64,000 nt of DNA, taken from Epiperipatus broadwayi (Eukaryota; Onychophora; Udeonychophora; Euonychophora; Peripatidae). Shown here piece after piece: positions 38,355 through 50,976 of the stretch. The translations under genes were made by a program, and so were the position numbers. The stretch covers positions 11,014,579-11,078,578 of the forward strand of contig JAQFVV010000013.1 in the NCBI GenBank assembly GCA_028023455.1, written 5' to 3'. The notes below the pieces were generated by a model. That model saw only the letters and a list, made by a program, of their open reading frames with translations, was not told the DNA's origin and ran no database searches. The stretch's first letter is position 1; each line of letters opens with the position of its first letter.

Positions 38355-38418
38355 ATACCATCGGGGCAGGGGAATGAGAATAAAAATAGAGGTTTGAACT
38401 AATTTTATTCTTAAGTCT

Positions 38419-38697
38419 TTATGGAGTACTTCTAACCCACGTCCTAGTCTTATATGGTTTCAGTGACCTAGCATTATAGGTACCCCTTTCTCCTTCACCA
38501 TTCTCTAAAGTGAAAGCATTTGGACCATCCCGTCGACTGATTTGGTAAGGTCCCTCGTACAAATTTTGGAACTTTTTAAAAATATGCTTCCCAGTTTGGC
38601 TCACAGGGTTTGTTTTGACCCACACTGTATCCCCTGTTTTAAACTTATCAGTCAAGCCTCCTTTCCGTCGGGTCCGAAGCTTGGTGCAGTGTTCCAA
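38419..38697 (-). pseudogene. Integrase C-terminal (GPY/F-like) segment
   Basis: 92-codon frame with KFKTGDTVWVKTNP, FQNLYEGPYQISRRDGPNAF and YNARSLKPYK. The GPY and following beta-strand pattern is the Ty3 integrase C-terminal DNA-binding domain. It is separated from the integrase core by about 400 bases of frameshifted sequence. Confidence 0.8.
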
Positions 38698-39096
38698 TTT
38701 TTTCTTGCTTCTTCGTGATCTCTCCCTTTATCAATGTTTTCTGGACTAGCGGGTAACCTGCATTTATACAATCAAGGTACCGCTTGTCCAAATTGAAGTC
38801 TTACAGGTGCAAATTCGGTAGATTCATTATGAGTCCAATTTATGAAATTTAACACCCTTGGGAGTTGTTTCACATCCTCTATGATTGGACGCAGTATATA
38901 CCCTGAAGAGGCATCCTAACTCTCTCATCACCCGCTCGCAAGGATTTGATTGTTGATTTCGTATGGATGACAATATGTGTTTTACCTCCATCCTCTCTAT
39001 CTACTGTTGCCAATCATAAGATGTGAAAGGCATACTGTGGTCCAACAAAATAGCTTTTGGTTTGCCTACCCTTTTAAAATATCGTACCTCAAGGGC

Positions 39097-40086
39097 TCAT
39101 ATGGCATTCCTAGTATTGGCCTGAGTCACCGGATATGCCGACACCCATTTTGAAAAAAGGTCATATACTACTAGTAGATATTTCATTTTCCCAAAAGCTG
39201 GCAATGGTCCATAGAAATCAATAGCCACCAGGTCATTGGGTTCTTTAGGGATGATAGGATTCAATGGACCTTGATATGACTTGTTTGCTGGTTTTGTCTT
39301 CTGACACATTTCGCATGAGCTTACTATTCTGGTGACCTGTGCTCTCATATTCGGCCAATGGAACCATGTCCTCAATAAGCCTTCCACTTTATTTACACCA
39401 TAGTGCCCATACACGAGATGGGTGTAATCAATAAGTCCTTCCTGTAAACTTTCTGGTATAATCATTTTCCACTGATCCTTTTGTGGGTCAGTGATATACC
39501 ACAGTATCCCTTCTTTCAGGTGGTATCTCTCACCAGAGTTAGTGTCTGCTGTTTCTCCCACTTCATCTTTGTCTTCTAGTTGGTCAATAATTTTCTTGTA
39601 GGTAGGGCTTTGCCATTGTACCTTTCCTAAGTGTCTCAATCCTTCTTCTACTACAGTGTCTGTTTCTAATTCTACACTTGCCAAACAGATATCTTCCATC
39701 TGCAGATGGTCCTGGGTATCAGGAACAATATTCCGGCTCAATGTGTCAGCTACCACATTTTCAGTGCCCTTACAATACTGGATGGAATAATTGAACTCCT
39801 GGAGAAAAAGGCTCCATCGGATTAGCCTATTATTTGTTAAATAACTGTGATTTAAGAATTCCAGGCTCTTATGATCTGTCCTAACAATCGTTTCCGATCC
39901 TATCAAGAATTGGCGGAACTTCTGAAATGCCCACACCACAGCCAAGGCCTCTTTCTCTGTTACATAGTAATTAATCGTTGCACCTCTCAATGGTCTGCTG
40001 ACAAAATAAATTATGCCCAAGGTACCATCCTCTTGAGCTTGCATAAGAGCTGCACCTAACCCATACCGACTACTGTCTATCTCCAA
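39097..40086 (-). pseudogene. RNase H and integrase N-terminal region
   Basis: 329-codon frame. RNase H removes template RNA: Asp4 (MEIDSSRYGLG), Glu46 and Asp71 (RTDHKSLEFL) are present. The integrase zinc domain follows with His223, His228, Cys258 and Cys261 (HHCC). The catalytic core begins with Asp290 in VAIDFYGPLP. The frame stops after TQANTRNAI. The region that should hold the second catalytic Asp lies just below 39097 in a different, damaged frame and looks altered (LLDHSMPFTS). Integrase is therefore broken. Confidence 0.88.
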
Positions 40087-40119
40087 TAAACGGTTTCCTT
40101 AGGTAAGGGGAAACCAACA

Positions 40120-40806
40120 TCACTTGGCTAAGAAATTTCTCTTTAATAACCCTAAAATTGGTCTCATGCTCTTCAGTCCATTTCCATGACATTCTCTTAC
40201 GTAATAATTGCAGCAGAGGCTCCATGTCTGTAAGTTTTTGTAAAATTTATTGTAGAAATTACACAGCCCCAAAAATGATCTCACCTGTTTTGGTGTTCGA
40301 AGGGCTGGGAAATCTCGTATTGCCTGGATTTTGTCCGGGTGTGGTCTGATTCCATTAGAATTAATTAAGTGCCCTAAGAAATTCACTTCTTCCACTACTA
40401 AACAGCTTTTTTGTAAATTAATGCGAATATCCTTCATATTGCACTCTTGTAGAAACAACTTGAGGTGTTGTAAGCGCTCATGAGAGTTATTGGATGCAAT
40501 AATCACATCATCCATGTAGATAGTGATTAACTTTTTGATCTCAGGGGACAGCACACGGTCAAGACATTTTAGCAGGCCTGCTCCACTATTCTTGAGACCA
40601 AAAGGCATTCTGTTAAATTGGTACAATATACCATTATATCGAAATGCTGTGTACTTCCGGTCAGCAGGGTGTAACTTGATCTGCCAATAGCTGGCAGTCA
40701 GATCTAATGTGTTTCCCTGGAATTTATTTACCAACTCATTAATTGGAGGTGGAACATTTTGATCTGGCCATGTAATCTTGTTCAATTGCCTGGCATCCAA
40801 ACACAA
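40120..40806 (-). pseudogene. Reverse transcriptase of Ty3-type element
   Basis: 228-codon frame. It shows CLDARQLNK, TLDLTASYWQIKLH with the first catalytic Asp, FNRMPFGLKNSGAG, YMDD at 97-100, VNFLGHLIN, and VRSFLGLCNFYNKF. These are the canonical Ty3 RT blocks in order. The upstream end is out of frame at a homopolymer run (about 40821-40830). The frame is also lost near 40220, before RNase H. Confidence 0.88.
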
Positions 40807-40830
40807 TCTTATGGCTCCATCTTTTTTTTT

Positions 40831-41239
40831 ACAACCACCAATGGGTTATTATATGCTGATGAACCCTTAGTGATAATATCCCACTCCTCCATTTTAGCTA
40901 ATTCTCTCTCTACCTCAGCTCTATATTGGTGTGGCACTGGGTATGATCTTGCCTGGTATGGTGTACTGTCAGCGACCTTGATCCTGTGCGCATACTCTTT
41001 AATAACCCAGGTTTATCTGAAAAATTTGATTTATATTCAATTAGAACTTCTTTTAGGTCCTCTTTCCATCCTTCCCTCACTTCATTTATTATCTCATCAA
41101 TACATGACTCTATTGAAGGCTGTTCTATCTCAACCTCCATATTACATACATTTTGCTGGTTCATTCTCATCTGCGACCCAAACTCCACTTCTTCCCCATC
41201 CCGGTTATTTTTTTCATTTTTATAATTGATCACACACAC
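40831..41239 (-). pseudogene. Protease-to-RT linker region
   Basis: The frame at 41239-40910 is acidic (IEQPSIESCIDEIINEVREG) and followed by LIEYKSNFSDKPGLLKS, the usual lead into Ty3 RT (the FSD-PG pattern). It overlaps the protease frame by 10 bases. Frameshifts are needed to join to RT. Confidence 0.7.
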
Positions 41240-41775
41240 AGTTTGTGCATAAAATCGGACCCCAATATGGCTTCATGTACCAACCCTTTTAGAATTAATA
41301 GCGTGTGGGGCATAATTTTATCCCCTATTTTAATTTGCACCCAAACTTGTTTCGAGCCCAATTGTGCCTTTTTGTTATTTGCCAATGTTATTTGCGTGCT
41401 TTTCACTGGTAGAGTTGGTAGCTCTATGAGTTGGCTCCACATGCGTTCATACATTGTTTCCGACGTTACTGATATCTGGCTGCCAGAATCCCACAATGTC
41501 TCTACCTTGACATCATTCATTTGCAAAACAACCTTTGGGCATTCTTGAGATGTGTACTTAATCGATTCGCCATCCCACTCACAAATAAGATTATCTATCC
41601 TCTTTTCTTCTGTTGTTCTACTGATCACTTTATTTTTTCTCTTTTTCCTCCTTTTTTTTACTGGTTCTTTTATTTCTTCTTTTAATTCTCTGACCATCTC
41701 TGCCGTTTCTCTTTTTATATCTTCTTTGAATTCCATCATGCATTCATATAATAGTTTTCTTATTAAAAGTTCCAC
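41230..41775 (-). pseudogene. Retroviral-type aspartic protease region
   Basis: 181-codon frame with LWDSGSQISV at about 94-103, the DSG active site of retropepsins that cleave the polyprotein. ALANNKKAQLG-like and HEAILGSDFMHKL (ILGxDF) follow at the usual spacing. The N-terminus is a charged helix-like segment and KKRRKKRKNK. It has no ATG: the frame opens after a TAA near 41800. In the family, protease normally follows gag by frameshift, but gag is missing. Confidence 0.82.
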
Positions 41776-42221
41776 ACTTCTGCCATATTTTGTATATTTT
41801 TACTACTTCTCAATTTCATATATGGCCGTGTTGCTTATTTTTGCTATAGTAAACAAAATCTTAAATTGATCAATTGTTACAATATAAATTCAATATTTTA
41901 TTTTGCTTTGTTAATAAATTCGTTCACCGACACCCCTCTCTTTTATCACCCTATAATCGCCCGTCCCTTTCTACCTTTACTGTCATTACTAGTCTTTGAT
42001 TGATTTTATTTATTATTTAATTTATCTGCTATTATTTTGTTTCAATATAAACTTATTTAAATCTTATATTCTTAAAAAATTTTTTTCGTAATTGTACACA
42101 ATAACTTTTTAGACTTGTGCACTATTTGTGGTCATATTTATTTTCCGGCTACGGACATTAAATTCTCAATTTTATGCCATTTTAAAATTTTCTCAGGTCG
42201 TGTTTTTTTTTTTTTCCATAA

Positions 42222-42240
42222 GCCCGAGTTGGGCAAGCCA
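42222..42240 (-). promoter_or_regulatory. Primer-binding site of the LTR element
   Basis: On the coding strand TGGCTTGCCCAACTCGGGC follows the 5' LTR with no gap. TGG would pair with a tRNA CCA end. I cannot name the tRNA. Confidence 0.6.
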
Positions 42241-43698
42241 TTATAACATTTTCCGTATTTCTAGGACTCTATACGCATTATAAATGCGCGAGTTGATCAA
42301 GTTATGTAAAAGAAAAATAAATGTTCATTTATTTTATTTAAAAAAAAGAAGAAAGTTTCATTATTATTCTAAAAACATAACTATCTTTCCTGATCAGTTC
42401 GGCCTCGAATTATTACCGAGTACAATTGTGAGCTGGATCAGTTTTTAATTTCTACATGAGGGCACCAGAGTCGTTAGACCCACTGAGCCTGCGTCGAACA
42501 TATTGTAACTCGTAAAGTAATAATTATACGATCTGGATTAAAATTCCCATTAAGTAGAAGATATTCCCCTTTGACTTAATTAAGAAAAATAAATCTATTT
42601 AGCAAAGGTAATTTGTATACTAATTTGAATTTAAATAACTAAATATAAAACTTAAATATAATAACATTAATTTTATACACGCACAATGAAAGTTAAGCTA
42701 ATAATAAAGATTTATTCTAGCCCGTCAAACTTTTAATATTTAAGATTAAGACAATTATAATATTGGAAAGTATTGTGCATATGAATTTAATAATTTGATT
42801 CAAATATTGAAGTAATAACTATTTGGTATCTTATTTCTCCGTGGTAACAGTTTCGTTCACTTCTCAGTTCACAAATTTCGATCCAAAAAAATTATGGGAT
42901 AACATTTCATTCAAATCTCTATTTATAAAACTTTATGTAAAAGTTATGGCCATTAACTTACCGATGAAGTTGATATTTAAATAGGTCATTGATCCTCCGA
43001 CGTCCAATTCAGTCAGTGGGTAGTCCGCAGTAGTTGTTTTTTCAGTTTCACTTCTTCCAAATCTCCGAACAAATTTAGGTAGAGCCAGATGACGATCTAG
43101 GTGACTTTTCTCGAGAGAAAGTGTCGGCAAATGATAGAGTTCTACTCACTCATGGCGAGCGATTTCAGTTCGTATCTAAGTGGACACATTTTATTAATAT
43201 TTTTTTTTTGTATAAAAAAAATACGAGGCATTTCAAATTGCTCAACACTCTCTGGAACAACAAGACAAAAGATACTTTTCAAATCTGTCGACTCCTTTTA
43301 TATTCCCAGATTCTTCTTAGAAGTTCTGCGCATATTCCTTTTTACTTTTTGTTCTATTTTATAAACTTCTACATTATTCTCCTTTTTTTAATTACAAAGT
43401 CTGTTTTCTCGTTAAGAATTTCTGCCATTTTTAATTACTATCAGAAAGTCGGACTTTCCGATAGCAATCTTTTTTCTTCCACTATTTGAATCAATTATTC
43501 AGTATGCACTTTCCAACATTGAATTTATTTTAGTTAACTTATATTAAAAAAAAGAAAAATTAAACTTTCACTGTACATTTTCTTAAAACAACATTATATT
43601 ACAAAAAAAAATTAAAGATCAGGTTCTCTCTTTTTTTTATTTAAATGATACACAATATTAAATAGTAATTTGTACCATATACATAAATAAATGGTACA
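42241..43698 (-). repeat. 5' LTR (right copy)
   Basis: 1458 bases, the partner of the left LTR. It differs by scattered substitutions and a block of about 20 bases near 42302-42321. On the coding strand it starts TGTACC. The LTR presumably supplies promoter and polyadenylation signals, inferred from the family. Open frames at 43101-43489 are within it and are not genes. Confidence 0.9.
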
Positions 43699-43703
43699 AT
43701 ATA

Positions 43704-46700
43704 TATATATATAAGTGGATATGTAATCATATCAAAGAAAATTAATTTAGTTAGACTGAATTCAACTTATGAGCTCTGATATGTTTATATCCAACATAAA
43801 CAATCATATAATTATTATTATTCAATTATAACTTTAATAATGCAAATAAAGATTGGTAAAAATATAAATCTAACACAAACAGACATATACAAGTTATAAT
43901 AAATATTAAATAATAATAATTAAATAAGGAGTTAATTATGAATTCTATTTGCTCCAGTGTTTGACAAAAATTATATTAAGGAAAAAATAATGTGAAAAGC
44001 TGAAACCTTTGTCAGATGCACCTTAAAAATGCTTATATGACAGTCGATCAGATGTAATAATGACTGCACAGGGAACTCTCAAATCAAAACACTAGGCAGA
44101 GATTTTATGAGAAAAAGATGGTTCCACCTTCCTCTCTACTTAAATTTATATATAAATAAGCTAGCCTCAAGCATTTTGACCTAAGAGCATGAAGCTTTAA
44201 ATACCTTCACATCCAATTCACTAAATATTATATATAAATAAACGTGAAATCTTTCAATTTACTACAAAGTAATTTTCAAATCCAATGAATCAAAAGTAAC
44301 AAATATAAATATATTAATTTATTAAGTACAAACAGATTATATAATAATAACATGAAAGGAAAAAAAATACATATTTAAGGGAAATTAAAAAAAAAAAAAC
44401 ATCCAGAGAAAATTAATATTAATGTTACTATAATTAGGACTATTTTTTTTTTTTGTAAAAACCTTTTATTATAAATAAAAAAATCTTACAACATTACCAG
44501 AATGCTGACTTTACACTTTAACTAAATAAAAATATAGGTTCAAACCCTTTTGAAAAATAATACATCATTGGGAAAATTCAAGGCTTAATTTGTTATACTT
44601 TTCTTGCTTTCTTCTCTAGGTAGAATGATGATATGATCAGATTATGCATTCATCATGGATAGGATAAAAATCATCAATAGTTGGTGCATTCAGAAATGAC
44701 ACTTTTAAAACCAGCATTTGCAGGAGGCTACATAATTCCAGGTTTAGTAGACAAGCATAGTAATAAATTTTTTCATCCCAGCATAGTGAGATTTTTATCT
44801 ATTGCATGGTTTTCCATATTTGCTCTGGTTAATAGTTTGTTTGCTTCTTAAATAACTGAAAATGCCATTCTAATCAGCTTAACTTTCTGGAATGCTGTTA
44901 AACAGTTATCATTAGTTGAGGTGATCCAAAATTCCTTGACTACAACAATGTTGCAGCTTTCTTAAAACAAGAAAATTCTCTCTAAAAAAAAAACTAAAAA
45001 ACAAACTGTCATCTATCACAATATTTTTTTTAGCAATGTTATTGAAGCCTGTATACAACAAATTTGGGTACCTCTATCTATTGTTATAAATTAGTTTTAA
45101 CTAATTACATTTTAATTATAAATATATAATTATAAATACATATTTTGCTGGTATAAAAGAAGAATGAAATAAATAAATGACTTGTGACACACAAATATAT
45201 AATTAATTATGATCTGAGTACTTTTGCTTATATTATTCATTTCATTGTCTTACATACCTATTTTAGTGAGTGGCCAGAAAGCTTGCATGATTAGAACTTA
45301 TTTATTTCTAAAAGAAGTCTAAACTAATACAATTTATAATTTGCAGATGCAACTGTAACATGTTTTAAAAATATACAGACTTCCAGTATACTTGATGGAA
45401 TTTGATTTTACCTGAAACATATATTGTTTAAAATTAGTCTATTTATTTTATATCAGAGAATGACTAAGAATGTTAAAGGATAAATCTTCAGTAGTGAGCA
45501 CAAAACCTCTCTTTACTTTTATTATTACAATAATACATATTCAATTTAGTATTTATGATAATTGCCAATTCCTGTAAAGTTTGAAATGACACAGCAAGTA
45601 TCTCCACCTTAAATAGAGGGAATTAATAATATATGAATTGGTAATACATAAGTTACAACACAACTGATCATGTAATAATATTTTCACACTTTTAAAATAG
45701 TATACATTGCACATTTTAGTGATATAAAAAGCTTCGGCCAGCATTATGATATAATTGACTACTGTTTAGGTATACGGCATATCTGATAAGACAAGATTGT
45801 GACTAAAACTTATATAGTATGAAAGATCAGCTATTTTAAATTATAATAGATAGTGATTAGTAATATTAATATGTAAATATGCAGCAGAGAATATAAAAAT
45901 TCATTCTACATTTACTACATAGACACATGTAAGAAAATATTCTAAATAATACCATGTTTTAAACTCAAAAAATAAAAATAAAATATTCTTGTATACTAAT
46001 CTGTATGTTATTATTAATAGTTAAATATATTTGAAAAATAATAAAATTTGGATTTTTCTAAAAACATTTAACAATAAAATAAGATTATGAGAATTTAATA
46101 TAAGTAAATTACCATCAACATCATACATTTTCAGTCAAGCATTAAATACTCATATAAGATATTTGGGGAAAAAATGTATTAGCAATAGAAGAATTTATAA
46201 AATAATAAACTATTCAGTATTTGTAATTCTTCAATTTACTTCTTACTTATATTATTATTAATAATAAGATCATCACAAGAGCAAAACTTTTCTAATAGCA
46301 TGCAGTATATAAAAATGGTTTTATAACCTACCATTTGTCTACATTTTAAAATTCAGATAATGTGAGTTTCAAGATCAATGAATGATTTTGCTAGTATGTT
46401 CAGAAACAATTCATTTGAATCATGATTGTTATGCCATTGGTCCATGAAGATGTTCATAGGTGTCATTTAGTAAAATTTATCATCAATGAGCTCTATCAAT
46501 ATGTATTTTGTTAGAGGCTCCTTAAAGTGCCATGAAGATAAATCTTACCATCACCATCAGTTATAAAAAAAATAATGATAAATATCTAGACAAATCTCTA
46601 GATATTATCTGAAAATATATTATGAAGTGTATATAGTAAAAATATTTAAGCTCCATGTAACAGGAAACCTCTTTATATATTTGAAATGATTATATTAATA

Positions 46701-48324
46701 TACAGTAATATAAATATTTTATAAGTGAATGGTTAATCACTTCAAACATCCAATGTAGTATATAAATATTATTCAGATCATTTGTTAAAATTTTACACCA
46801 TTAATTTGTATAGATAGGCACCACCATTTTTAAGTATTTTTTAAATTTGTGAAGTGGAATCTTTAATTATAAAGGAAATATGTATCATGTTAGTAAACTT
46901 TTGAGATATATGGTAATTTATGTACATACATTCAATTTCATATTACACATACAGAATAAAATGATTAACAATTTATATCCCCCATATTTATACTCTCTCT
47001 CTCTCTATATATATATAATAGAAAGACTTATAAAAAATGTAAACGATTAATTACTTTTTATAAAAAAAAAACAAAAAACACATTGACAAATTTAAATTCA
47101 TTTCAAAGGAAACATCCTATTCAACCAAGTCAGATTTTTAATTATAAAACAGATGAACCATTTTAAATTGCATATATTTTTAAAAAAAGGTTATTCACTT
47201 TTTAAATTAATCAGAAACTGAGAGCAGAGTTCCCCCCAATTTTCTCTTTTAAAAAAATAATTAACCAATTCACTTTATTTTAAAATAATATGTATAAAAA
47301 AATTGATAGGCAATATACTCTTAGAAATGCACCTGCCTTATTCAAACCAAGTATAATTAAAAAAAAAGAGAAATGGGGAGGATGAAATGATTTATATATA
47401 TAAAGAGAAAGAAAAAAACAGCAGATTTTTATATTGTGGCATACTGATTTAAAAAATATTTTGATGTTAAATAACAACCTATAAAATATTAAAACAAAGC
47501 AAACATGGATATTATGCATGCCTTTCTGTAATAAACAATAAAGACAACCACTTTTTAAAAAAATGCTACATATTTATTTTTTCAGTGGCTCTACAACATT
47601 CATGAATATTTTTTTAAAATATAGACATTAATGTTAACCAGATTCTAATAGCTTTTTCACATCTGCAATATTTTTGGAAGACTTTTAAAGATTTTGAGAG
47701 AGTATACAAATATGATAACCATTTAAACATCATATTCAAATCATCTTTGCTCACAGTTCAGTCTCTATGTTTGAATAAGTAGTGCAAAGGGAAAAAATCT
47801 GATGGAGATATGAAAAATTGTTTGTTCAATGAACAATTTAATTAATCATGTTTTGCAACATCATGTAAAAAAACTGGTATATAAAAACACAAGTTTTCTA
47901 GATATAACTCTGATTGGAAAAGTTTGCACTAAGTGACATCAAAAGAGATGGCACCCCCACACTCCCCATTTGTTAAATTATAAAATAGTAGTGATAAAAT
48001 GTAAAACCCTGAGTAATGCTAGGACAAATAAAAAAGATAATATGAAAAAACTGACTAAAAACAAAGCATCATGACTCTTTATTTCAATATTTACATTAGT
48101 ACATTTAACTATTCTAAATTTGTTTGGTATGGATCATCCTTTCCAAAAGGTCAAAGGTACTACATTTAGCATATATCTGAGGTCACAAAAACATAATTAT
48201 TAAAATATATATTTACAGATCTAATGACAAAGATATATAACTATCAAAAAAAGTTGATTTGAATTTAAAATGTTATGATGTTTACACCTCAAGTCACAAG
48301 GTAAAACATTATAAAAATAGAAAA
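43704..48324. other. AT-rich stretch without recognised genes
   Basis: Long AT-rich intergenic or intronic DNA. 44580-44960 is more complex and may be a decayed minus-strand element, unidentified. Frames at 45553-45744 and 47280-47519 look like chance. Confidence 0.4.
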
Positions 48325-48425
48325 AGTCTTGTGGTATAATTGCAAGTTCAGTGCTGTTCATTGATGAAGGCCAAAAGTCCGAAACTAGTACAAAGATTGA
48401 GTAGTGCTGTGACCTACTATCATTT
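48325..48425 (+). repeat. Repeat tail with hammerhead-like box
   Basis: TTGATGA, then AGGCCAAAAGTCC (imperfect stem II), GAAAC, then TAGTACAAAGATTGAGTAGTG. One core base is off (T for C). ACTAGTAC could pair with a downstream GTGCTGT with a bulge. It is probably a fragment of a hammerhead-bearing retroelement. Confidence 0.4.
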
Positions 48426-50248
48426 CTTTATTCAATATTACAAAAGCAAAGTAATAGAATGGATTATTACTCAATGTAAATATTAAACATTGTAAATTAC
48501 CAGGATGCAACAAAATGCAAGTGGTTAATACTATGAAATATAACTTTTGAAAATTCATAAATTATTACCATCTGGTCTATTCTATGTATTCTGTGTTTGA
48601 AGTTTTGTTAAGTAAATGCTTGATTATGGTAAAACATGTAGATGAGTCTTTTTTATTAAATTGCTATTTGTTTTTGAAGAATTATTCATAAAGTAATATT
48701 CTGATAAAATATGATCTTTTAAAATTAACTTCCTGATGTCCATACTTTTGAAGATGAGAGAAAATAGCACACAAGACTAAAATAAATATATGATGAAAAT
48801 TCCTTGTAAACTGCTATTATATTCTTATCTTCAACTCTTGAAAAAATACTTCATAGATATTTGAACTAATATATAGTACTTCTTGTTTTACTATAATTCT
48901 TGTTTAGTATTGTCACTAAGGTTAAAACAAATATAAAGTTTTGTAGTTTTTTCTCTAACCTATTGCACCAAAACAAAATATCACATGATCATCTATTATC
49001 AAAATGTAATTGGTGCTTGAAATTAACTTTCATGAGAACTAGTAAGCACATATAGTTAGGCACTTATATGGCTATGTAAAAAAGCATGTTTGATTTCAAA
49101 GTTTTGGAATATTTAATTTTTAATTTAATTACACTGAATAACCTAATATACAAAATATAGAAGAAGCCCAATTACCTAAAATTGATACATAAAAAGCTGT
49201 CTGCAGTACATTACTGTATATTTATCCTTACATAAAGTGGAGAAAAAGTAATCAAATGGTTTGGAGTTCAGAAAATTGTAAGATATTCAAGCATTTTTAG
49301 TTACTGAATTCATAACTTTGTCTGTCAATGCACTAAAATACTGCAGGTTTTAAATTGTGCTTTATGCAAAAAAGTGAAGCTTATCATTATTAGAAAAGAA
49401 TTATATGGCTGAGCACTTTCAGAGAACTTAAGTCTCCATATTCATAGCCTACTTTAAGCGAAGTTTAGCGGTAATTTATGCAAAGATTTCTTTCATAAAG
49501 ACCATTTTCTGGAGATTACAAAGCACGATTCTTTTTGGTTTATTGCATAGTTGTCATTTGCAATAAAGCATGCCTTACTCAGTGAATTTAGAAATCTAAG
49601 GCTGAATAAATAATCCTTCTTTAATCTTATTTTTCTGATTATGTAATTAAATGGTTTGGGGTGATGATGATAACTTATTTAATATTTATAATGAATTGTT
49701 TTAAATTTGATTTGAATCTTGTCTAAATGGTTACTTAATAAATAAATGATTAATGTAATGTTATATTCTATTTAATGAAATATTTCCTATCATGAGTTTC
49801 ATTATATTTGCTTTTGAAAAGAATGTTCTATTTCAAAAAATGCAATAGTTATATTTAATGTTCTTTATATTTTCTCCATATAAGAACAATAATATAACTG
49901 CATATAAATGTTTTACATTCTAATGATAGAGTTTCTCATAGTTTATTACAGTTTTGACCATCATGCAGCAATTTGTTGGAACCAAAATTAATTGCCGTTA
50001 TGAGTAACAATCAATTTATAGTGTAGACAAAATAATATTTTGTATGTTGCTTTCAAAACCTGCTGCTGGATTTTGAAAAGTTAGATGTTCGATGAGAAAA
50101 ATGTGTTTCTTTTGAAATGTGTTAAATTTGTAAAAGACCTGTAATATTTTGGTATAATATGTTAGATAACAAAACTTTAAATGCATTTCACTCTTGATTC
50201 CATCTTTAACTTATTAGTTATATTTGTTTTAATATTTAAACAACTACA
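48426..50248. other. AT-rich stretch without recognised genes
   Basis: Nothing is assignable. 49440-49620 is slightly less AT-rich but has no supported exon. Confidence 0.4.
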
Positions 50249-50359
50249 TTATAAGAGACTTGAACTCAGATTTTCAAACTCCTCACTGTTATCAAATCTA
50301 TTGTATACAACTGATACACATGATCACATACATGTGAAAAAGATAAATAATCTTTAATA

Positions 50360-50425
50360 TATGTATTTTATGCTGAACCAGTACTTATCGATTGGTCCAG
50401 ATCACCATCTCCCAGACATATACTT
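50360..50425 (-). ncRNA. Hammerhead-like motif, left arm, mutated core
   Basis: On the minus strand GTC (50416-50414) sits exactly at the expected cleavage position before TGGGAG. The core has decayed: TCGATAA for CTGATGA (50391-50385) and TAAA for GAAA. The flanking pairing TATATGT with ATACATATA remains. It is inactive as read, but it preserves the GTC that other copies lost. Confidence 0.5.
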
Positions 50426-50912
50426 AGTTTATATTAAGATAGCAAATCTTCAAACTTTAATGGACAAGCTTCAATCTTCTCCACTCTCTAACTCTGCAGT
50501 CATTCACATCATTGAAAATCTGGGGATGGAATGCTCAAAGAACTTGTTGATGCCAATATTATTGTCATACACATGTTGGTCTTAAGTCAATCTGATCCCT
50601 CACACATAGGACCTTACTATGTCCATTTAAATATACAGAAGAGTTGATGGGCAGAATACAGATTGAATATCCTGCCCACCCTTCTTCTGTGTAATTAAAT
50701 GGACATATTAAGGTCCTATGTGTGAGAGGTCAGACTAACTTAAGAACAACATGGTTATGATAATAATATTGGCATCAACAAGAGCTTTGAGAATTTCATC
50801 CTTGGATTTTCAATGATACAGATGGCTGAAGAGATGGAGAGTGGAGAAGATTGAAGCTTGTCCATTAAAATTTGAAGATTTGCTATCTTAATACAAATTA
50901 AGCAGTGATCGT

Positions 50913-50976
50913 ATATATGTGTGGGAGATGGTGATCTGAATTAACTGATGAATGCTGGTTCAGCATGAAACATATT
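50913..50976 (+). ncRNA. Hammerhead-like motif, right arm, intact core
   Basis: CTGATGA (50945-50951), a stem II hairpin (ATGCTGGTTCAGCAT, 50952-50966) and GAAA (50967-50970) are all intact. ATATGT (50915-50920) can pair with ACATAT (50970-50975) as a 6-bp stem III. The base after GT at the cleavage site is G rather than A, C or T, so cleavage is doubtful. Best core in the window. Confidence 0.65.

Larger units (their letters stand above)
36924..43698 (-). mobile_element. Ty3-type LTR retrotransposon, gag-less, disrupted pol
   Basis: Two highly similar LTRs (36924-38354 and 42241-43698) bracket a minus-strand pol. The order is protease, RT, RNase H, integrase, which is the Ty3/mdg4 arrangement. 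A candidate primer-binding site starts TGG directly after the 5' LTR. Only 465 bases separate the LTR from the protease frame, and no gag or zinc knuckle is seen there. No purine-rich tract is visible on the coding strand beside the 3' LTR. High LTR similarity implies recent insertion, yet pol has several frameshifts. Confidence 0.92.

Noticed and set aside
40759-41548. Several plus-strand frames of 79-156 codons
   Set aside because: Antisense to the protease and RT regions of the LTR element; compositional shadows.
43101-43489. Overlapping plus-strand frames of 87 and 122 codons
   Set aside because: They lie wholly inside the right LTR and recur in part in the left LTR; no homology to a protein.
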